Source of the DNA: Deltaproteobacteria bacterium
GTDB lineage: Bacteria; Acidobacteriota; Thermoanaerobaculia; Multivoradales; JAHZIX01
Assembly (NCBI GenBank): GCA_022601195.1
Contig: JAHZIX010000045.1
Location: forward strand, 248,001 to 312,000
Reading direction: 5' to 3'
Length of the DNA stretch: 64,000 bases
Position 1 is the stretch's first letter; every line of letters starts with the position of its first letter. The position numbers and the translations under genes are program-made. Below, piece after piece: positions 50,586 through 59,540 of this stretch. The notes below the pieces were generated by a model. It ran no database searches and was not told where the DNA came from. It worked only from the letters and a program-made list of their open reading frames with translations.

Positions 50586-51019
50586 ACTTCCCGGCGGCCG
50601 CAAGCGAGGCTCCATTAGTAACTAGCAGAACTGCAAGCTCAGGACAGGTCGCGGGCTCCCTTGCATACTTCCTCTTTCAACAGCTAACGGGATTGCGACT
50701 GAGAGCCGGAGTTAATCGCCCCGGCAAACACTCTCCAAATCGCAGCCTGCAAAGGGTGCGGCTTCGGTGGCATTTCTCAAATCTGATGCTCGCCCCGAGA
50801 ACCGCTTCATCCGCAGCACGGCCCAAATGGTCTCGTGGTAATCTGAAGTCGCTTGAGCGATTACAAGAAGTCCACTGCCCCCACCCACCATCGGCATGCG
50901 TAGCAACACGGAGCGCCAAGGAAGTCTGTGGGCGGTTCATCCTATCGGCCAGTCTGCCACTACCAGTTTGGGCCACCAATTCTGTGAAGATAGAGCATGA
51001 AGTTCTGTGAAAGTAGAGC
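50586..51019. other. 434-base gap before the methyltransferase operon
   Basis: No gene is seen in most of it. Its last 40 bases hold a tandem repeat and a mini reading frame described separately. It should contain the promoter of the four-gene operon; no clear -35/-10 was found. Confidence 0.4.
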
Positions 51020-51025
51020 ATGACG
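50980..51025 (+). repeat. Two tandem 23-bp units spanning the methyltransferase start
   Basis: Units 50980-51002 and 51003-51025 differ at three positions (core TTCTGTGAA..TAGAGCATGA). Each carries an ATG; the second is the methyltransferase start, and the first is in another frame. Confidence 0.75.
50997..51023 (+). CDS. Possible eight-codon leader ORF
   Basis: ATG at 50997 opens MKFCESRA, with a TGA stop (51021-51023) that overlaps the methyltransferase ATG as ATGA. This is the geometry of translational coupling. It arises from the 23-bp duplication. Whether it is translated is unknown. Confidence 0.35.
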   Translation: MKFCESRA

Positions 51026-52723
51026 ACTCGGGAACCGCTGTTAGACACCCAGGGCGAATTCTCAACAGGTTCGTTATCAGGTCCAGCTCCCGATTCCGAC
51101 CTGACCGTGAACGGGCGCATCATTTCCCGCCAACGGATTCTCGGCGCCTATTACACCCCGGACCGAGTGGCAGAGATTCTCGTCCGATGGGCACTTAACG
51201 AGGCTACTGGGAGGCTACTCGACCCAAGCTTCGGCGGATGCGCCTTCATGGAGGCCGGCGCGAGGGTACTCGAGGAGCTGGGCAGCAGGCGCGCAGGTGC
51301 TCAGGTGTTTGGCATCGACGTAGACCCGTCCTGCATCGAGTACGTCCGCAATAGCGCAAGGCTTCGTGAACAGAACTTCGCCTCCGACGACTTCCTCGCC
51401 TTGTCGCCGGAAACCTTGCCGGGGGCGCCCTTCAAGGCCGTCGTAGGCAACCCACCGTACGTCCGGCACCACTGGGTCAAAGACGACAAGCGTGCCGTAG
51501 CTCGTCGAATCGCCGACGAGAGCTCCGTTGAGCTGCCTGAAACCGCAAGCCTGTGGGCTTACTTCGTGGTTCATGCGCTGGCTTTTCTCTCGCGAGGGGG
51601 ACGCCTAGCGGTCCTGGTCCCTGAGGCGATCCTTCAGGCTGATTACGCTTCTGCGGTACGCAGTGTCCTTGAGGCAAACTTCCGCCGAGTCCGTCTCATT
51701 CATCTCCGTGAACGCCTCTTCAACGGCACTGACGAGCCGGTGGTGGTCATTGCAGGGGAAGACTTCGGTGGTCTCGGCGCGATTGAGGTCCACTCCGTTG
51801 ACACCGCCGCGGAGCTATCCGGGCTTCTGAACGGGCTCGCGGTTGCTCGTCCCCACACAACCCTCGAGAGCGGTCGTCGTATCTTGCCGGAGGCTCTCAA
51901 GGCCATGGACCAAGCCCTGTCTACTGGCGCCACTTCGAGGTTCGATAGTCTCGCGACCGCGCGAATCGGCATAGTGACCGGCGCGAACAGCCACTTCATC
52001 CGTACGGCTGGCGAACTTCGCGATCTAGGTGTCCCAGCGAAGGCGCGCTCAGGCATCGTCTCGCGCACGAAGTGGCTGTCGGGCCTCGACTTCTTGCCAA
52101 GGAACCACAAGACAGTGGCAGACGCAGGTTCACGAGCCTTTCTGGTCAGGCCCACGCCCTCCCAGGAGAGCGATCCCGGCGTTGCCCGCTGGATCGAAGA
52201 AGGTGAGGCCGCCGGAGTTCACAAACACTTCAAGTGCCAGAAGCGCAATCCGTGGTATCGGGTGCCTTTGCCGCCGCGACCCGAGGCATTCGTGACCTCG
52301 ACAAGGCTTGGCCCACCGCTCCTAGTCCTCAACAAGACGAAGTTTCGCTGTACAAATGCACTGTACGCCGTGCGGTTCGACTTGCCGGAAGGAGTCGAGC
52401 CTGAGTGTGTCGTGCTGGGCTTTCTCACGACCTTCGTGGCCCTCTGGTCGGAACTGAACGGACGACGATACGGTGGCGGCGTGCTAAAACTTGACCTGGG
52501 CACTTTGGCCGAACTGCCTCTCCCCATTGTGCCCGACGCAAGCTCTGCATTCGCGGACGCGAACGAGGCACTTCGCAGCGGTGACGAAAAGCTTGCGCGC
52601 CAGATCGCAGACCAGGCTGTCTTGCAGGATGGACTTGGAACTTCCAGGTCCGCAATCGACGAAATGAGACGAGCGCATCAAGACCTCATTTGGCAACGGA
52701 TTCCTGAAGCGAAGGGGTCCTGA
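51020..52723 (+). CDS. N6-adenine DNA methyltransferase
   Basis: 567 residues. The class I methyltransferase core is typical of the type I/IIG gamma-like group: GAYYTPDRVAEILVRWAL, LLDPSFGGCAFMEAG (SAM loop), VFGIDVDPSCIEYVRNSARL and the catalytic VVGNPPYVRHHW (NPPY). A C-terminal region of about 250 residues (KCQKRNPWYRVPL, then GGGVLKLDLGTLAELPLP) looks like a target-recognition part. No nuclease motif is evident. It probably modifies a DNA site for the system encoded downstream. The ATPase gene begins two bases after its stop. Confidence 0.85.
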   Translation: MTTREPLLDTQGEFSTGSLSGPAPDSDLTVNGRIISRQRILGAYYTPDRVAEILVRWALNEATGRLLDPSFGGCAFMEAGARVLEELGSRRAGAQVFGIDVDPSCIEYVRNSARLREQNFASDDFLALSPETLPGAPFKAVVGNPPYVRHHWVKDDKRAVARRIADESSVELPETASLWAYFVVHALAFLSRGGRLAVLVPEAILQADYASAVRSVLEANFRRVRLIHLRERLFNGTDEPVVVIAGEDFGGLGAIEVHSVDTAAELSGLLNGLAVARPHTTLESGRRILPEALKAMDQALSTGATSRFDSLATARIGIVTGANSHFIRTAGELRDLGVPAKARSGIVSRTKWLSGLDFLPRNHKTVADAGSRAFLVRPTPSQESDPGVARWIEEGEAAGVHKHFKCQKRNPWYRVPLPPRPEAFVTSTRLGPPLLVLNKTKFRCTNALYAVRFDLPEGVEPECVVLGFLTTFVALWSELNGRRYGGGVLKLDLGTLAELPLPIVPDASSAFADANEALRSGDEKLARQIADQAVLQDGLGTSRSAIDEMRRAHQDLIWQRIPEAKGS

Positions 52724-52724
52724 T

Positions 52725-55088
52725 ATGGCCAACTTCACTGTCGACACACATCTTTTTCGCGAGCTCGGGGAGCTTCTCGTCGGCCGCGACTCGACGGCCC
52801 TGATCGAGCTCATCAAGAACTCATATGACGCTGATGCCACGGAAGTTGTCGTTCTCGGACTGCATCTGAACGACCCCAAGAAGGGACTCATCGTCATCAG
52901 GGACAACGGCACCGGGATGACTCCGATGCAGTTCGAGCGGGGGTTCTTGCGGGTTGCGTCACGTCTCAAGGATGACGGCGAGCGAAGGTCTCAGAGACTC
53001 AAGCGAAGGTACACAGGTGCAAAAGGCATCGGGCGCTTGGCTGCTCACAAGTTGGCCAAACTGCTGAAGGTGAAGAGTATCCCTTGGATAGATCCCGAGC
53101 AGGAGGCTGCACCTTCCGCGGATGCGCGCACCGCGGTCGAGGCTCGCATCGACTGGGATGCTATCGAGAAATTCGAGACCCTCGACGAGATCGACGGTTC
53201 GAATGCGGTTCATGTCGACCACGTTCTTCTCCCCGAGAGCGCGAGCTGCGGCACCGTTCTGAGACTGTCGAAGCTCCGGCGACGCTGGTCGAAACCGGAA
53301 CGAGCGCGCTTCTTTGCCGAGGTTCAGTCCTTCGCACCGCCCGACTTCCTAACAACGCAGCTCCGGCGCTCGGTAGTGTCGAAGCAGCTTCTCTTCAAAG
53401 AGCCGTTTGTTCGCCATGCCACGTCGAGTGCGCCAGCCTTTCAGGTCCGCCTCGAAGGAGAGTTCGCCTCTGGGGATGACTACTGGCGCTTGATTGAGGA
53501 GCATGCATCTTGGGTAATCGAGATCAGCTGCCGACCCTGCGAACTGAATGTACACTACGCAGTTGAGCCAACAAGACGAACTCTCAGGTCTTTTCCAGAA
53601 GCCCGCCCATACACGGCCGTCTCTCCGCATCCTTTGCCTGACGAAGGCCCATTCTTCGATGCTCGCATCTTCATGCGTGCAGGGCAGCTTTCTGTTCGGG
53701 GTCCCCAACGCAGCTGGATGAATAGGTCCAGCGGAATTCGCGTCTACATGGAGGGTTTCCGGGTGCTCCCTTATGGGGAACCGCTCAACGATTGGCTGCG
53801 AATCGACGCTGACGTTGCACGACGCACCCGAACACAAGACACGCTCCGAGGCTGGAACTTGTCCGATCTTGAGCATCAAGATGACCCAGACGCTGGACTC
53901 AGCACTCCTCCAAACAGTGCATACTTTGGCGGTGTGTTCCTCACACAAGAAAACGCGGGAAACATGAGAATGCTCGTGAACCGCGAGGGATTCGTTCCAG
54001 AGGTTGGCTACGACAACCTCGTTCACCTCGTTCGGACCGGGGTTGACCTGTGCACCCGCGTCCACACATCTGCTTCATTCCACCAGCGGCAAGCTCGCAG
54101 GGAGCAGCGCCAAAAGAAGAGGTCAAACGAGGGTGGCAAGCCTCTCGAGCCCGCTAAGGAGACGCTGGGCCCGGGCCCAGTGTCCCTTCGGACGAGCCTG
54201 CAAGATGCGACTGACATCCTCTCTAAGGCTCGCACACACCTTGTCGCCACTGCAGAGACCGAAGAAGCGAAGGGCCTGGTGCAGAAAATGGGTGAGACGC
54301 TCGAGGACCTACTGGTTCGGGCGGACCAGGCCGACGAAATGATCTCAGAGCAGTCCATGCTGCGCGTTCTGGCGTCGGTGGGGACTCAGATGTCAGCGTT
54401 CGTACATGAGATTAGGGCTCTTCTCGGCGCAAGTCAGGCAGTAGAACATGCCCTTGGAAATTTGGCATCGGACGCAAACCTGGCCCGTGAGCAAAGGCGG
54501 AAGCTAAAGAGGGTTCTTCAGGCCATCGGAGACCTTCGACGCGGGCTCGAGCGCGAGGCCTCCTATCTCACTGACATCGTGAGCCCAGATGCGCGACGGC
54601 GACGTTCGCGGCAGAAGCTCTTCGAGAGGTTTGATGTCGCGAGCCGCCTCGTCGCACATTCGGCGGAGCGGCGTGGAATTCGCATCGACAACAGCATCCC
54701 AAAGACAGTCAAATCGCCCCCCATGTTTCCGGCAGAGCTGACGGCGGTGTTCACGAATCTCCTGAGCAACGCCGTCAAGGCAGCCGGCAGCAGTGGCCGC
54801 ATCGAGGCAACCGCTTGGGCCGACAGCGATGGCTCGGTCCGATTATTGCTACAGAACACAGGAGTTGCCGTCGACTTAGCACAGGCAGAGACGTGGTTCC
54901 GCCCCTTCGAGTCGACAACTGCCGATATTGACCCGGTGCTAGGCCAAGGTATGGGACTCGGGCTCCCAATCACCCGGCGGCTTCTTGACGACTACGGAGC
55001 CGAGATTCGGTTCGTTCGCCCCGTCGATGACTCGCTTGCCACAGCTATTCAGATCACTTTCCCTGGAGATAGGTATGCCGATGTCTGA
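52725..55088 (+). CDS. Double-GHKL ATPase: MORC/Hsp90-like N-terminus and histidine-kinase-like C-terminus
   Basis: 787 residues. The N-terminal GHKL ATPase has ALIELIKNSYDADATEV (N box, about 26-42), IRDNGTGM (about 65-72) and YTGAKGIGRLAAHKLA (about 98-113), as in Hsp90, MutL and MORC proteins. The middle part may be an S5-like fold. From about 545 it looks like a soluble histidine kinase: SAFVHEIRALLGASQAVEH with His near 561, VFTNLLSNAVKAAG near 675 and GQGMGLGLPITRRLLDDYGA near 744. There is no membrane helix or sensor domain. GHKL proteins with methyltransferases are known in restriction-like systems. Here a second, kinase-like module is fused and a receiver-domain gene overlaps its end by 14 bases. 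Confidence 0.8.
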   Translation: MANFTVDTHLFRELGELLVGRDSTALIELIKNSYDADATEVVVLGLHLNDPKKGLIVIRDNGTGMTPMQFERGFLRVASRLKDDGERRSQRLKRRYTGAKGIGRLAAHKLAKLLKVKSIPWIDPEQEAAPSADARTAVEARIDWDAIEKFETLDEIDGSNAVHVDHVLLPESASCGTVLRLSKLRRRWSKPERARFFAEVQSFAPPDFLTTQLRRSVVSKQLLFKEPFVRHATSSAPAFQVRLEGEFASGDDYWRLIEEHASWVIEISCRPCELNVHYAVEPTRRTLRSFPEARPYTAVSPHPLPDEGPFFDARIFMRAGQLSVRGPQRSWMNRSSGIRVYMEGFRVLPYGEPLNDWLRIDADVARRTRTQDTLRGWNLSDLEHQDDPDAGLSTPPNSAYFGGVFLTQENAGNMRMLVNREGFVPEVGYDNLVHLVRTGVDLCTRVHTSASFHQRQARREQRQKKRSNEGGKPLEPAKETLGPGPVSLRTSLQDATDILSKARTHLVATAETEEAKGLVQKMGETLEDLLVRADQADEMISEQSMLRVLASVGTQMSAFVHEIRALLGASQAVEHALGNLASDANLAREQRRKLKRVLQAIGDLRRGLEREASYLTDIVSPDARRRRSRQKLFERFDVASRLVAHSAERRGIRIDNSIPKTVKSPPMFPAELTAVFTNLLSNAVKAAGSSGRIEATAWADSDGSVRLLLQNTGVAVDLAQAETWFRPFESTTADIDPVLGQGMGLGLPITRRLLDDYGAEIRFVRPVDDSLATAIQITFPGDRYADV

Positions 55089-56241
55089 CGCTGACCTTCC
55101 CTGTATCCTAGTCGTGGATGACCAAGACGCGTCCCAGCACGCGCTCGGACTTGTTGAGCGTGCGGCGTCACTCGCAAGGCATCCGAGCGAGGTCGAGGCG
55201 GACGATCTCAGCTGGGCTGATCTTGTGCTGATGGACTTCATCATCCAAGACTGGAACGACCGGGACGACCTTGAGCAGGTCTCACTCCGGCCGCCCAACG
55301 GACTCGCGCTCGCAGCGGTTCTTCGCGAGCAAGCTGACAGACAGACCGGCGACAGCGACGACTACACCGCCTTCGCGATCCATACCGGACACATCGGCGA
55401 GATCTCCCGCCGGCTGCACACGACCAACATGGCTCCCCACGTAGTTGCACGCCTAAACAACCTAGAGTGGGTGTTCGATAAATCCGACTTTTCAAGATTC
55501 GAACGATCGACCGAGCTGGCGGCCGCTGTTCGTAAGATCTCTAGCGTATGGGGGGAGATCAAACGTGGCGGTATCGAGACGGCTATCGTGCGTCTTTTAG
55601 GGCTGACAGCCGAAAGTCCTTGGCACTCGCGAGCACTCGACGACGTTGTTCTGTGTCAAGTGCCACTCTCGGAGTCCTCTGCTGGCTCCAACGGTCTGCT
55701 CTTCCTTCGCTGGATGCTGCACTCCGTATTGCCCTATCCGACATTCCTCTGGGGCGAGCAATGGGTAGCCGCGCGATTCCGAATCACGCCCAGCGCGCTT
55801 CGGACAGTACTTGATGGGGAGTCGGATCTTGCAAGCGATTTAGCCGCCTGCAAATATGGCGGAATTCTCCGGTCTTTCCTCGGATCCCGATGGTGGCGCG
55901 CTGGCGTTGAGCAGTACGCGTGGGGTATCCGAGCGGAAGGGGCTCGTGACTCTGTGGCATTCCATGAGGAGCTTGAGAAGCGGGCTGGTACAGAACTCGA
56001 ACGCCTGGATCTCAGCTCGCCCGTCGTCTGCATCGGCCGAGACCTTACGCCCTCCGATGAGCTCTCCTGCCTTGAGGATGCAGTTCGGATGGTGCCCGAT
56101 CTCTGGCCTGCCTACGCCGGCACGGCCTACGCCACGGTTTCGAGCGTGCGGGAGGATCCAGACTTCGCCGCTGTAGTTCACCCATTGGACCGCGATCGAG
56201 TCGAGGGCGATGCGAGTCAAGACGGTGATTCAGAGAAGTGA
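55075..56241 (+). CDS. Receiver-domain protein with unknown C-terminal domain
   Basis: 388 residues. The N-terminal part is a response-regulator receiver: CILVVDDQDASQHAL with the acidic pair at 15-16, DLVLMDFIIQDWN with acceptor Asp54, and FDKSDF supplying the conserved Lys. The receiver is longer than usual, with inserts between the strands. The remaining about 230 residues match no family I know and show no DNA-binding motif. It starts inside the ATPase gene (ATG 55075 after GGAGAT; ATG 55081 also possible) and is probably the phosphorylation partner of that protein's kinase-like half. The C-terminal part could be an effector or inhibitor. Confidence 0.7.
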   Translation: MPMSDADLPCILVVDDQDASQHALGLVERAASLARHPSEVEADDLSWADLVLMDFIIQDWNDRDDLEQVSLRPPNGLALAAVLREQADRQTGDSDDYTAFAIHTGHIGEISRRLHTTNMAPHVVARLNNLEWVFDKSDFSRFERSTELAAAVRKISSVWGEIKRGGIETAIVRLLGLTAESPWHSRALDDVVLCQVPLSESSAGSNGLLFLRWMLHSVLPYPTFLWGEQWVAARFRITPSALRTVLDGESDLASDLAACKYGGILRSFLGSRWWRAGVEQYAWGIRAEGARDSVAFHEELEKRAGTELERLDLSSPVVCIGRDLTPSDELSCLEDAVRMVPDLWPAYAGTAYATVSSVREDPDFAAVVHPLDRDRVEGDASQDGDSEK

Positions 56242-56243
56242 CA

Positions 56244-56981
56244 ATGGCGAACCTCTTCTTCCGGCCTGCCGAGCTACTCTCTGAAATCGAAGCACTACGC
56301 AGACTAGCAGAGGGCTTCCTCGCTCCGAGATCCTTCCAGCTCGAGCAGTTGGCTGATGACATCCAGGGACTTGTGACGAATAAGTCGGGCAAGGTCAAAA
56401 TGGAGATTCCGGAGAATCGACCGCTCCGCACCCGCCTGAGCATCGGAGAGTTCGAGCCAGCGGACAAGAAGACGCAACGACGAGTTTTCGCGGAAGTAAC
56501 CGGAATCTGGGAGATTGAGGCGGCCAGCCACAAGCTTGGGAACCCCAACCGACCGGGCAAGAAGGTCAAGCCAACCCTGCTCATCGGTTTCACCGGCCTC
56601 GCATCGACAGTGATCACCATTTTCGACGAAAAGCCCACCGAACCGATCGTCTGCTGGAAAATGGAGCTTGGCGATGCAAACTCACCCGGGTGCTTCTTCC
56701 ACACCTTCGCGTCCGCTGACCACGGATTCCCAGTTCCTCGGCACCCGAACATGTTCCCAACGCCGATGTCAGCGATCGGATTTGCGCTCGGCGAGCTCTT
56801 TCAGGAGGGTTGGGAACAGCTGGTGTCCGGGGCCACCGACCCTCCTCAGCGCTGGCGATCCATTCAGGGCAAGCGCTTGAAAGCCTTGTTCAAATGGCAG
56901 ATGAAGCTTGCAACCGAGGCAACTGCCAGCCCCTGGTTCGCGATCAAAGCGGCCAAGCCCGCCCCGGAGATCTTCGTGTAA
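56244..56981 (+). CDS. Unknown protein of the methyltransferase/ATPase operon
   Basis: 245 residues, two bases after the previous stop; a GTG overlapping that stop (56238) is an alternative. No family is recognised. Visible blocks are RLSIGEFEPADKKTQRRVFAEVTGIWEIE, TLLIGFTGLASTVITIFDE and PIVCWKMELGDANSPGCFFHTFAS, then HGFPVPRHPNMFPTPMSAIGFALGELFQEGW. It has no membrane segment. With no nuclease elsewhere in the operon, it is one candidate for the effector, but no PD-(D/E)XK, HNH or GIY-YIG motif is clear. The IWEIE and DANSPGCFFH blocks are the best places to look for active residues. Confidence 0.6.
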   Translation: MANLFFRPAELLSEIEALRRLAEGFLAPRSFQLEQLADDIQGLVTNKSGKVKMEIPENRPLRTRLSIGEFEPADKKTQRRVFAEVTGIWEIEAASHKLGNPNRPGKKVKPTLLIGFTGLASTVITIFDEKPTEPIVCWKMELGDANSPGCFFHTFASADHGFPVPRHPNMFPTPMSAIGFALGELFQEGWEQLVSGATDPPQRWRSIQGKRLKALFKWQMKLATEATASPWFAIKAAKPAPEIFV

Positions 56982-57336
56982 AACAAGATGAGATCCGCAG
57001 GCTCGCTCGACGATTCAGAGCGGTCACCGCGGGCGCTTGCAGTCTTACTGCTATCGCCCTTCCAGGCTCTATCTTGCTACAAGGTTGTTTCGCCCGCCAG
57101 GGTCGTCAAGCCGGGACAGTGACTCGAAGCAGGTTTTCTGGAAGCCACTCCCACCAGCATAGCCGCCGTCAGAGTAGCTGACACCTTGCTCCCGTGTCCC
57201 TCAGCTGATGCATCGATCCCCCAAAAGAACAAGAGTGGCCCTGGTTGACACCGCGCCCCGTCCCCTCATAGAAGCCAACTCCCAACGGCATAGCGGGCAA
57301 TTCCGCCCCTCCGCCACCGACCACGGGAGGTCCCCA
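56982..57336. other. 355-base gap in the accessory region
   Basis: I see no gene, repeat or clear signal here. A long minus-strand open frame over 57169-57819 is antisense to two plausible genes and is not supported. Confidence 0.4.
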
Positions 57337-57741
57337 ATGAGCTTTGACTTCTACGAAGGTGCTACCACCGACAGCACATCCCATCCACGCATCACCGTCC
57401 GCCGAGGCGGGCTGATGGTCCTGACCCAAGCCGCGGTCGAGATGCTCGGTGAAGAGGTCGAGCGAGTCCAGGTCGGCTACAACCCCGAAACTCGCGCCGT
57501 CGGGCTGCGAGCTGCAGGCGGCGGGACCCGGGGCAGCTACCGGCTCCGAGAGCAGCGCAACTCCGTCTCCCGGCTGGTGGACGGCAAGCGGGTCTTCAGC
57601 CATCACTGTTTGGCGGTGGACAAGGCGCGGACCTTCGACGCTCAGAATTTCGGAGACGGGGTGGTCGGGTTCGTGCTGGAGGAAGGGAGAGACAGCGGCG
57701 ATGACGCGGCCCCGGAAAAGAGCAAGACCCCCAAGGGGTAA
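57337..57741 (+). CDS. Small protein of unknown function
   Basis: 134 residues. It starts MSFDFYEGATTDSTSHPRI after GGGAGG, which rules out the longer frame from 57208. Sequence such as TVRRGGLMVLTQAAVEMLGE and VQVGYNPETRAVGLRAAG suggests a small beta-rich domain of about 110 residues, followed by a charged tail. No family is recognised. It lies between the four-gene operon and the YqiB-like gene, on the same strand, and probably belongs with that gene and the recombinase. Confidence 0.55.
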   Translation: MSFDFYEGATTDSTSHPRITVRRGGLMVLTQAAVEMLGEEVERVQVGYNPETRAVGLRAAGGGTRGSYRLREQRNSVSRLVDGKRVFSHHCLAVDKARTFDAQNFGDGVVGFVLEEGRDSGDDAAPEKSKTPKG

Positions 57742-57834
57742 ACCTGTGGCTGCCAACGTCACTACTCGAAGGCGGTCCGAGTGGGCCACCTTTTCTGCAT
57801 CTGAAAACTTCGTCACCACAGGAGACTCGCCGCC

Positions 57835-58323
57835 ATGGCTCGCAACAGCTACGAGATTAACTATGCCCGCTTAGAGGCCCTCATGGGCCAGCCGCTACCC
57901 AGCCTGCGCTTCGAAACCGTGTTTCGGCTCCGCGCGTCCGGTTTCATGGACCTCACCGTCGAACGGCTCCCCGACTGCTTCGAAACCGGAGGAATCGTTC
58001 TTTCCCTCGCTCACTACTTCGTTCAAAACGGAGACCTTTGCCAGGACCCTGAGATGACAGTCCGGCTCTTCCCGCCGGGGTTGGCTATCTTCCAGCAGCT
58101 GGCCCCGTCCACGGATCTCACCCTCGGTCGGGTCGAAGCGTTATCTTTCCAGCAGGCGAGCCCTCCGATTTATCAGCGGGTCTATCCCCAGCCAGGCAGC
58201 TACTATCGCAGCCTTCGCCGGGACCTGAACTCTTTCCTCGGCCTTTGGCTCAGGAACTTGGAGGACCAAAGCCACCGACCTTTCGAGCCCGACTGGGTCC
58301 CTGATCCAGCCCCGCCCCTCTAG
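57835..58323 (+). CDS. YqiB/DUF1249-like protein
   Basis: 162 residues. The layout matches DUF1249 proteins such as E. coli YqiB: NYARLEALMG at the start, then EMTVRLFPPGLA, then NSFLGLWLRNLED near the end. DUF1249 has no proven function. Here it is in an accessory region two genes before a tyrosine recombinase, away from its usual housekeeping context, and carries an extra C-terminal tail (PFEPDWVPDPAPPL). The ATG is 11 bases after GGAGA. Confidence 0.65.
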   Translation: MARNSYEINYARLEALMGQPLPSLRFETVFRLRASGFMDLTVERLPDCFETGGIVLSLAHYFVQNGDLCQDPEMTVRLFPPGLAIFQQLAPSTDLTLGRVEALSFQQASPPIYQRVYPQPGSYYRSLRRDLNSFLGLWLRNLEDQSHRPFEPDWVPDPAPPL

Positions 58324-58634
58324 CCCTCTTCGGTCTGTCAACCGGGGCGGTTATCTCGTGGAACAGGCCCTCCCAGACTTGATCTCCCTGATATTCAAAC
58401 CCGGACTGCCAAAAGCCGGTGGTCGGCCCTGCCAGGCCGGCTCTGGGGGCTGAGAGTCAGCGGTCCATCCCTGGCCAAGTCGCCAACCGGAGCTCTTCCG
58501 CCGAAGAAGACCCCACCTCCGTCAGATACTCCGAGAGTCCAGCCTTGGGCTGGTTGACCCACAGTCGCGAAACGACTTACCAAGTATCCACCGCGGGTGA
58601 CGCCACCCGAGATACAACAGGAAGGAGGCACGAG
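58324..58634. other. 311-base gap before the recombinase gene
   Basis: The recombinase frame is open through part of it but without support for translation. There are GC-rich inverted blocks near 58415-58445 (GGTGGTCGGCC, CAGGCCGGC). No gene is seen. Confidence 0.4.
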
Positions 58635-59540
58635 ATGATCACCGCCAGTGCCAACCCCGTGGAGCTCTATCTGGCAAGCCTAAGCAAAGGGTCTCAGGGA
58701 ATGCGCCAAGCCCTCGAAATCATCGCTCGCATTCTCGACCCCGATCAGGAGGCCGCGAATTTCCGATGGGACAAGGTCACCTATGCCGGTAGCATGACCG
58801 TGCGGTCGATGTTGGCTGATCGCTACCGGCCGGCGACGGTCAACAAGATGCTGTCGGCCCTTCGAGGGGCTCTCAAGCAAACCTGGCGCCTGGGCCTGAT
58901 CGACGCTGACTCCTACCACCGCGCCGCCGCAGTCGAGAACATCAGGGCGTCGAACCTGCTCAGCGGTCGCGCCTTGGCGGTCGAGGAGATCGCCAGGCTC
59001 TTCGAGACCTGTGCTGCCGATCCGACGGCAAAAGGAGGCCGCGACGCGGCCATCCTCGCCGTTTTCTACGGTTGCGGCCTCCGACGGGGCGAGCTGGCCC
59101 AGCTCGATCTCGACGACTTCGACTCCGATGGCAACTCGATCCTGGTCCAAGGCAAGCGCGGTAAGCAGCGCACCGTCTATCTCGCCGGTGACGGATCTCA
59201 GCTCGTCGAAGCCTGGCTCGTCTACCGCGGCAACACTCCTGGCCCCCTTTTCTGTCCCGTCCGCCAGACCGGCGAGATCCCGATCACCCGGATGCGCGGG
59301 GAATCGCTAACCTACATTCTCCGGCGGCGGCAAGAGCAGGCCGGCGTAGAGTCCTTCTCACCCCATGACCTGAGACGGTCGACGGTGACCCACCTGCTCG
59401 ACGCCGGGGTCGATGTCCTCACGGTCCAGAAGCTCGCAGGACATGCAGCCTCCACTACCACTGCTCGATACGATCGGCGAGGAGAAAGGGCCCAGCGATT
59501 TGCTGCGCAGAAACTGGCCGTACCTCAGAAACTGGTCTGA
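58635..59540 (+). CDS. Tyrosine recombinase/integrase
   Basis: 301 residues. N-terminal SAM-like DNA-binding part (RPATVNKMLSALRGALKQTW), then the catalytic domain with all expected residues: Arg in YGCGLRRGELAQLDLDDF, Lys in KRGKQRTVYL, His-x-x-Arg in SPHDLRRSTVTHLLDAG, His in KLAGHAASTTT and Tyr in ARYDRRGE. The start at 58635 has GGAGG. It cuts and rejoins DNA by strand exchange and may have moved the accessory block between tRNA-Arg and itself. No att repeats were found in the window. Phage-type and integron-type alternatives are not separable; no attC sites are seen. Confidence 0.9.
   Translation: MITASANPVELYLASLSKGSQGMRQALEIIARILDPDQEAANFRWDKVTYAGSMTVRSMLADRYRPATVNKMLSALRGALKQTWRLGLIDADSYHRAAAVENIRASNLLSGRALAVEEIARLFETCAADPTAKGGRDAAILAVFYGCGLRRGELAQLDLDDFDSDGNSILVQGKRGKQRTVYLAGDGSQLVEAWLVYRGNTPGPLFCPVRQTGEIPITRMRGESLTYILRRRQEQAGVESFSPHDLRRSTVTHLLDAGVDVLTVQKLAGHAASTTTARYDRRGERAQRFAAQKLAVPQKLV

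Noticed and set aside
57169-57819. Long minus-strand open frame of 216 codons
   Set aside because: It is antisense to the gene at 57337 that has a good ribosome site, and its product resembles no family.
58635-59540. Integron integrase
   Set aside because: No attC-like cassettes and no integron-specific insert are seen; a general tyrosine recombinase is the safer call.
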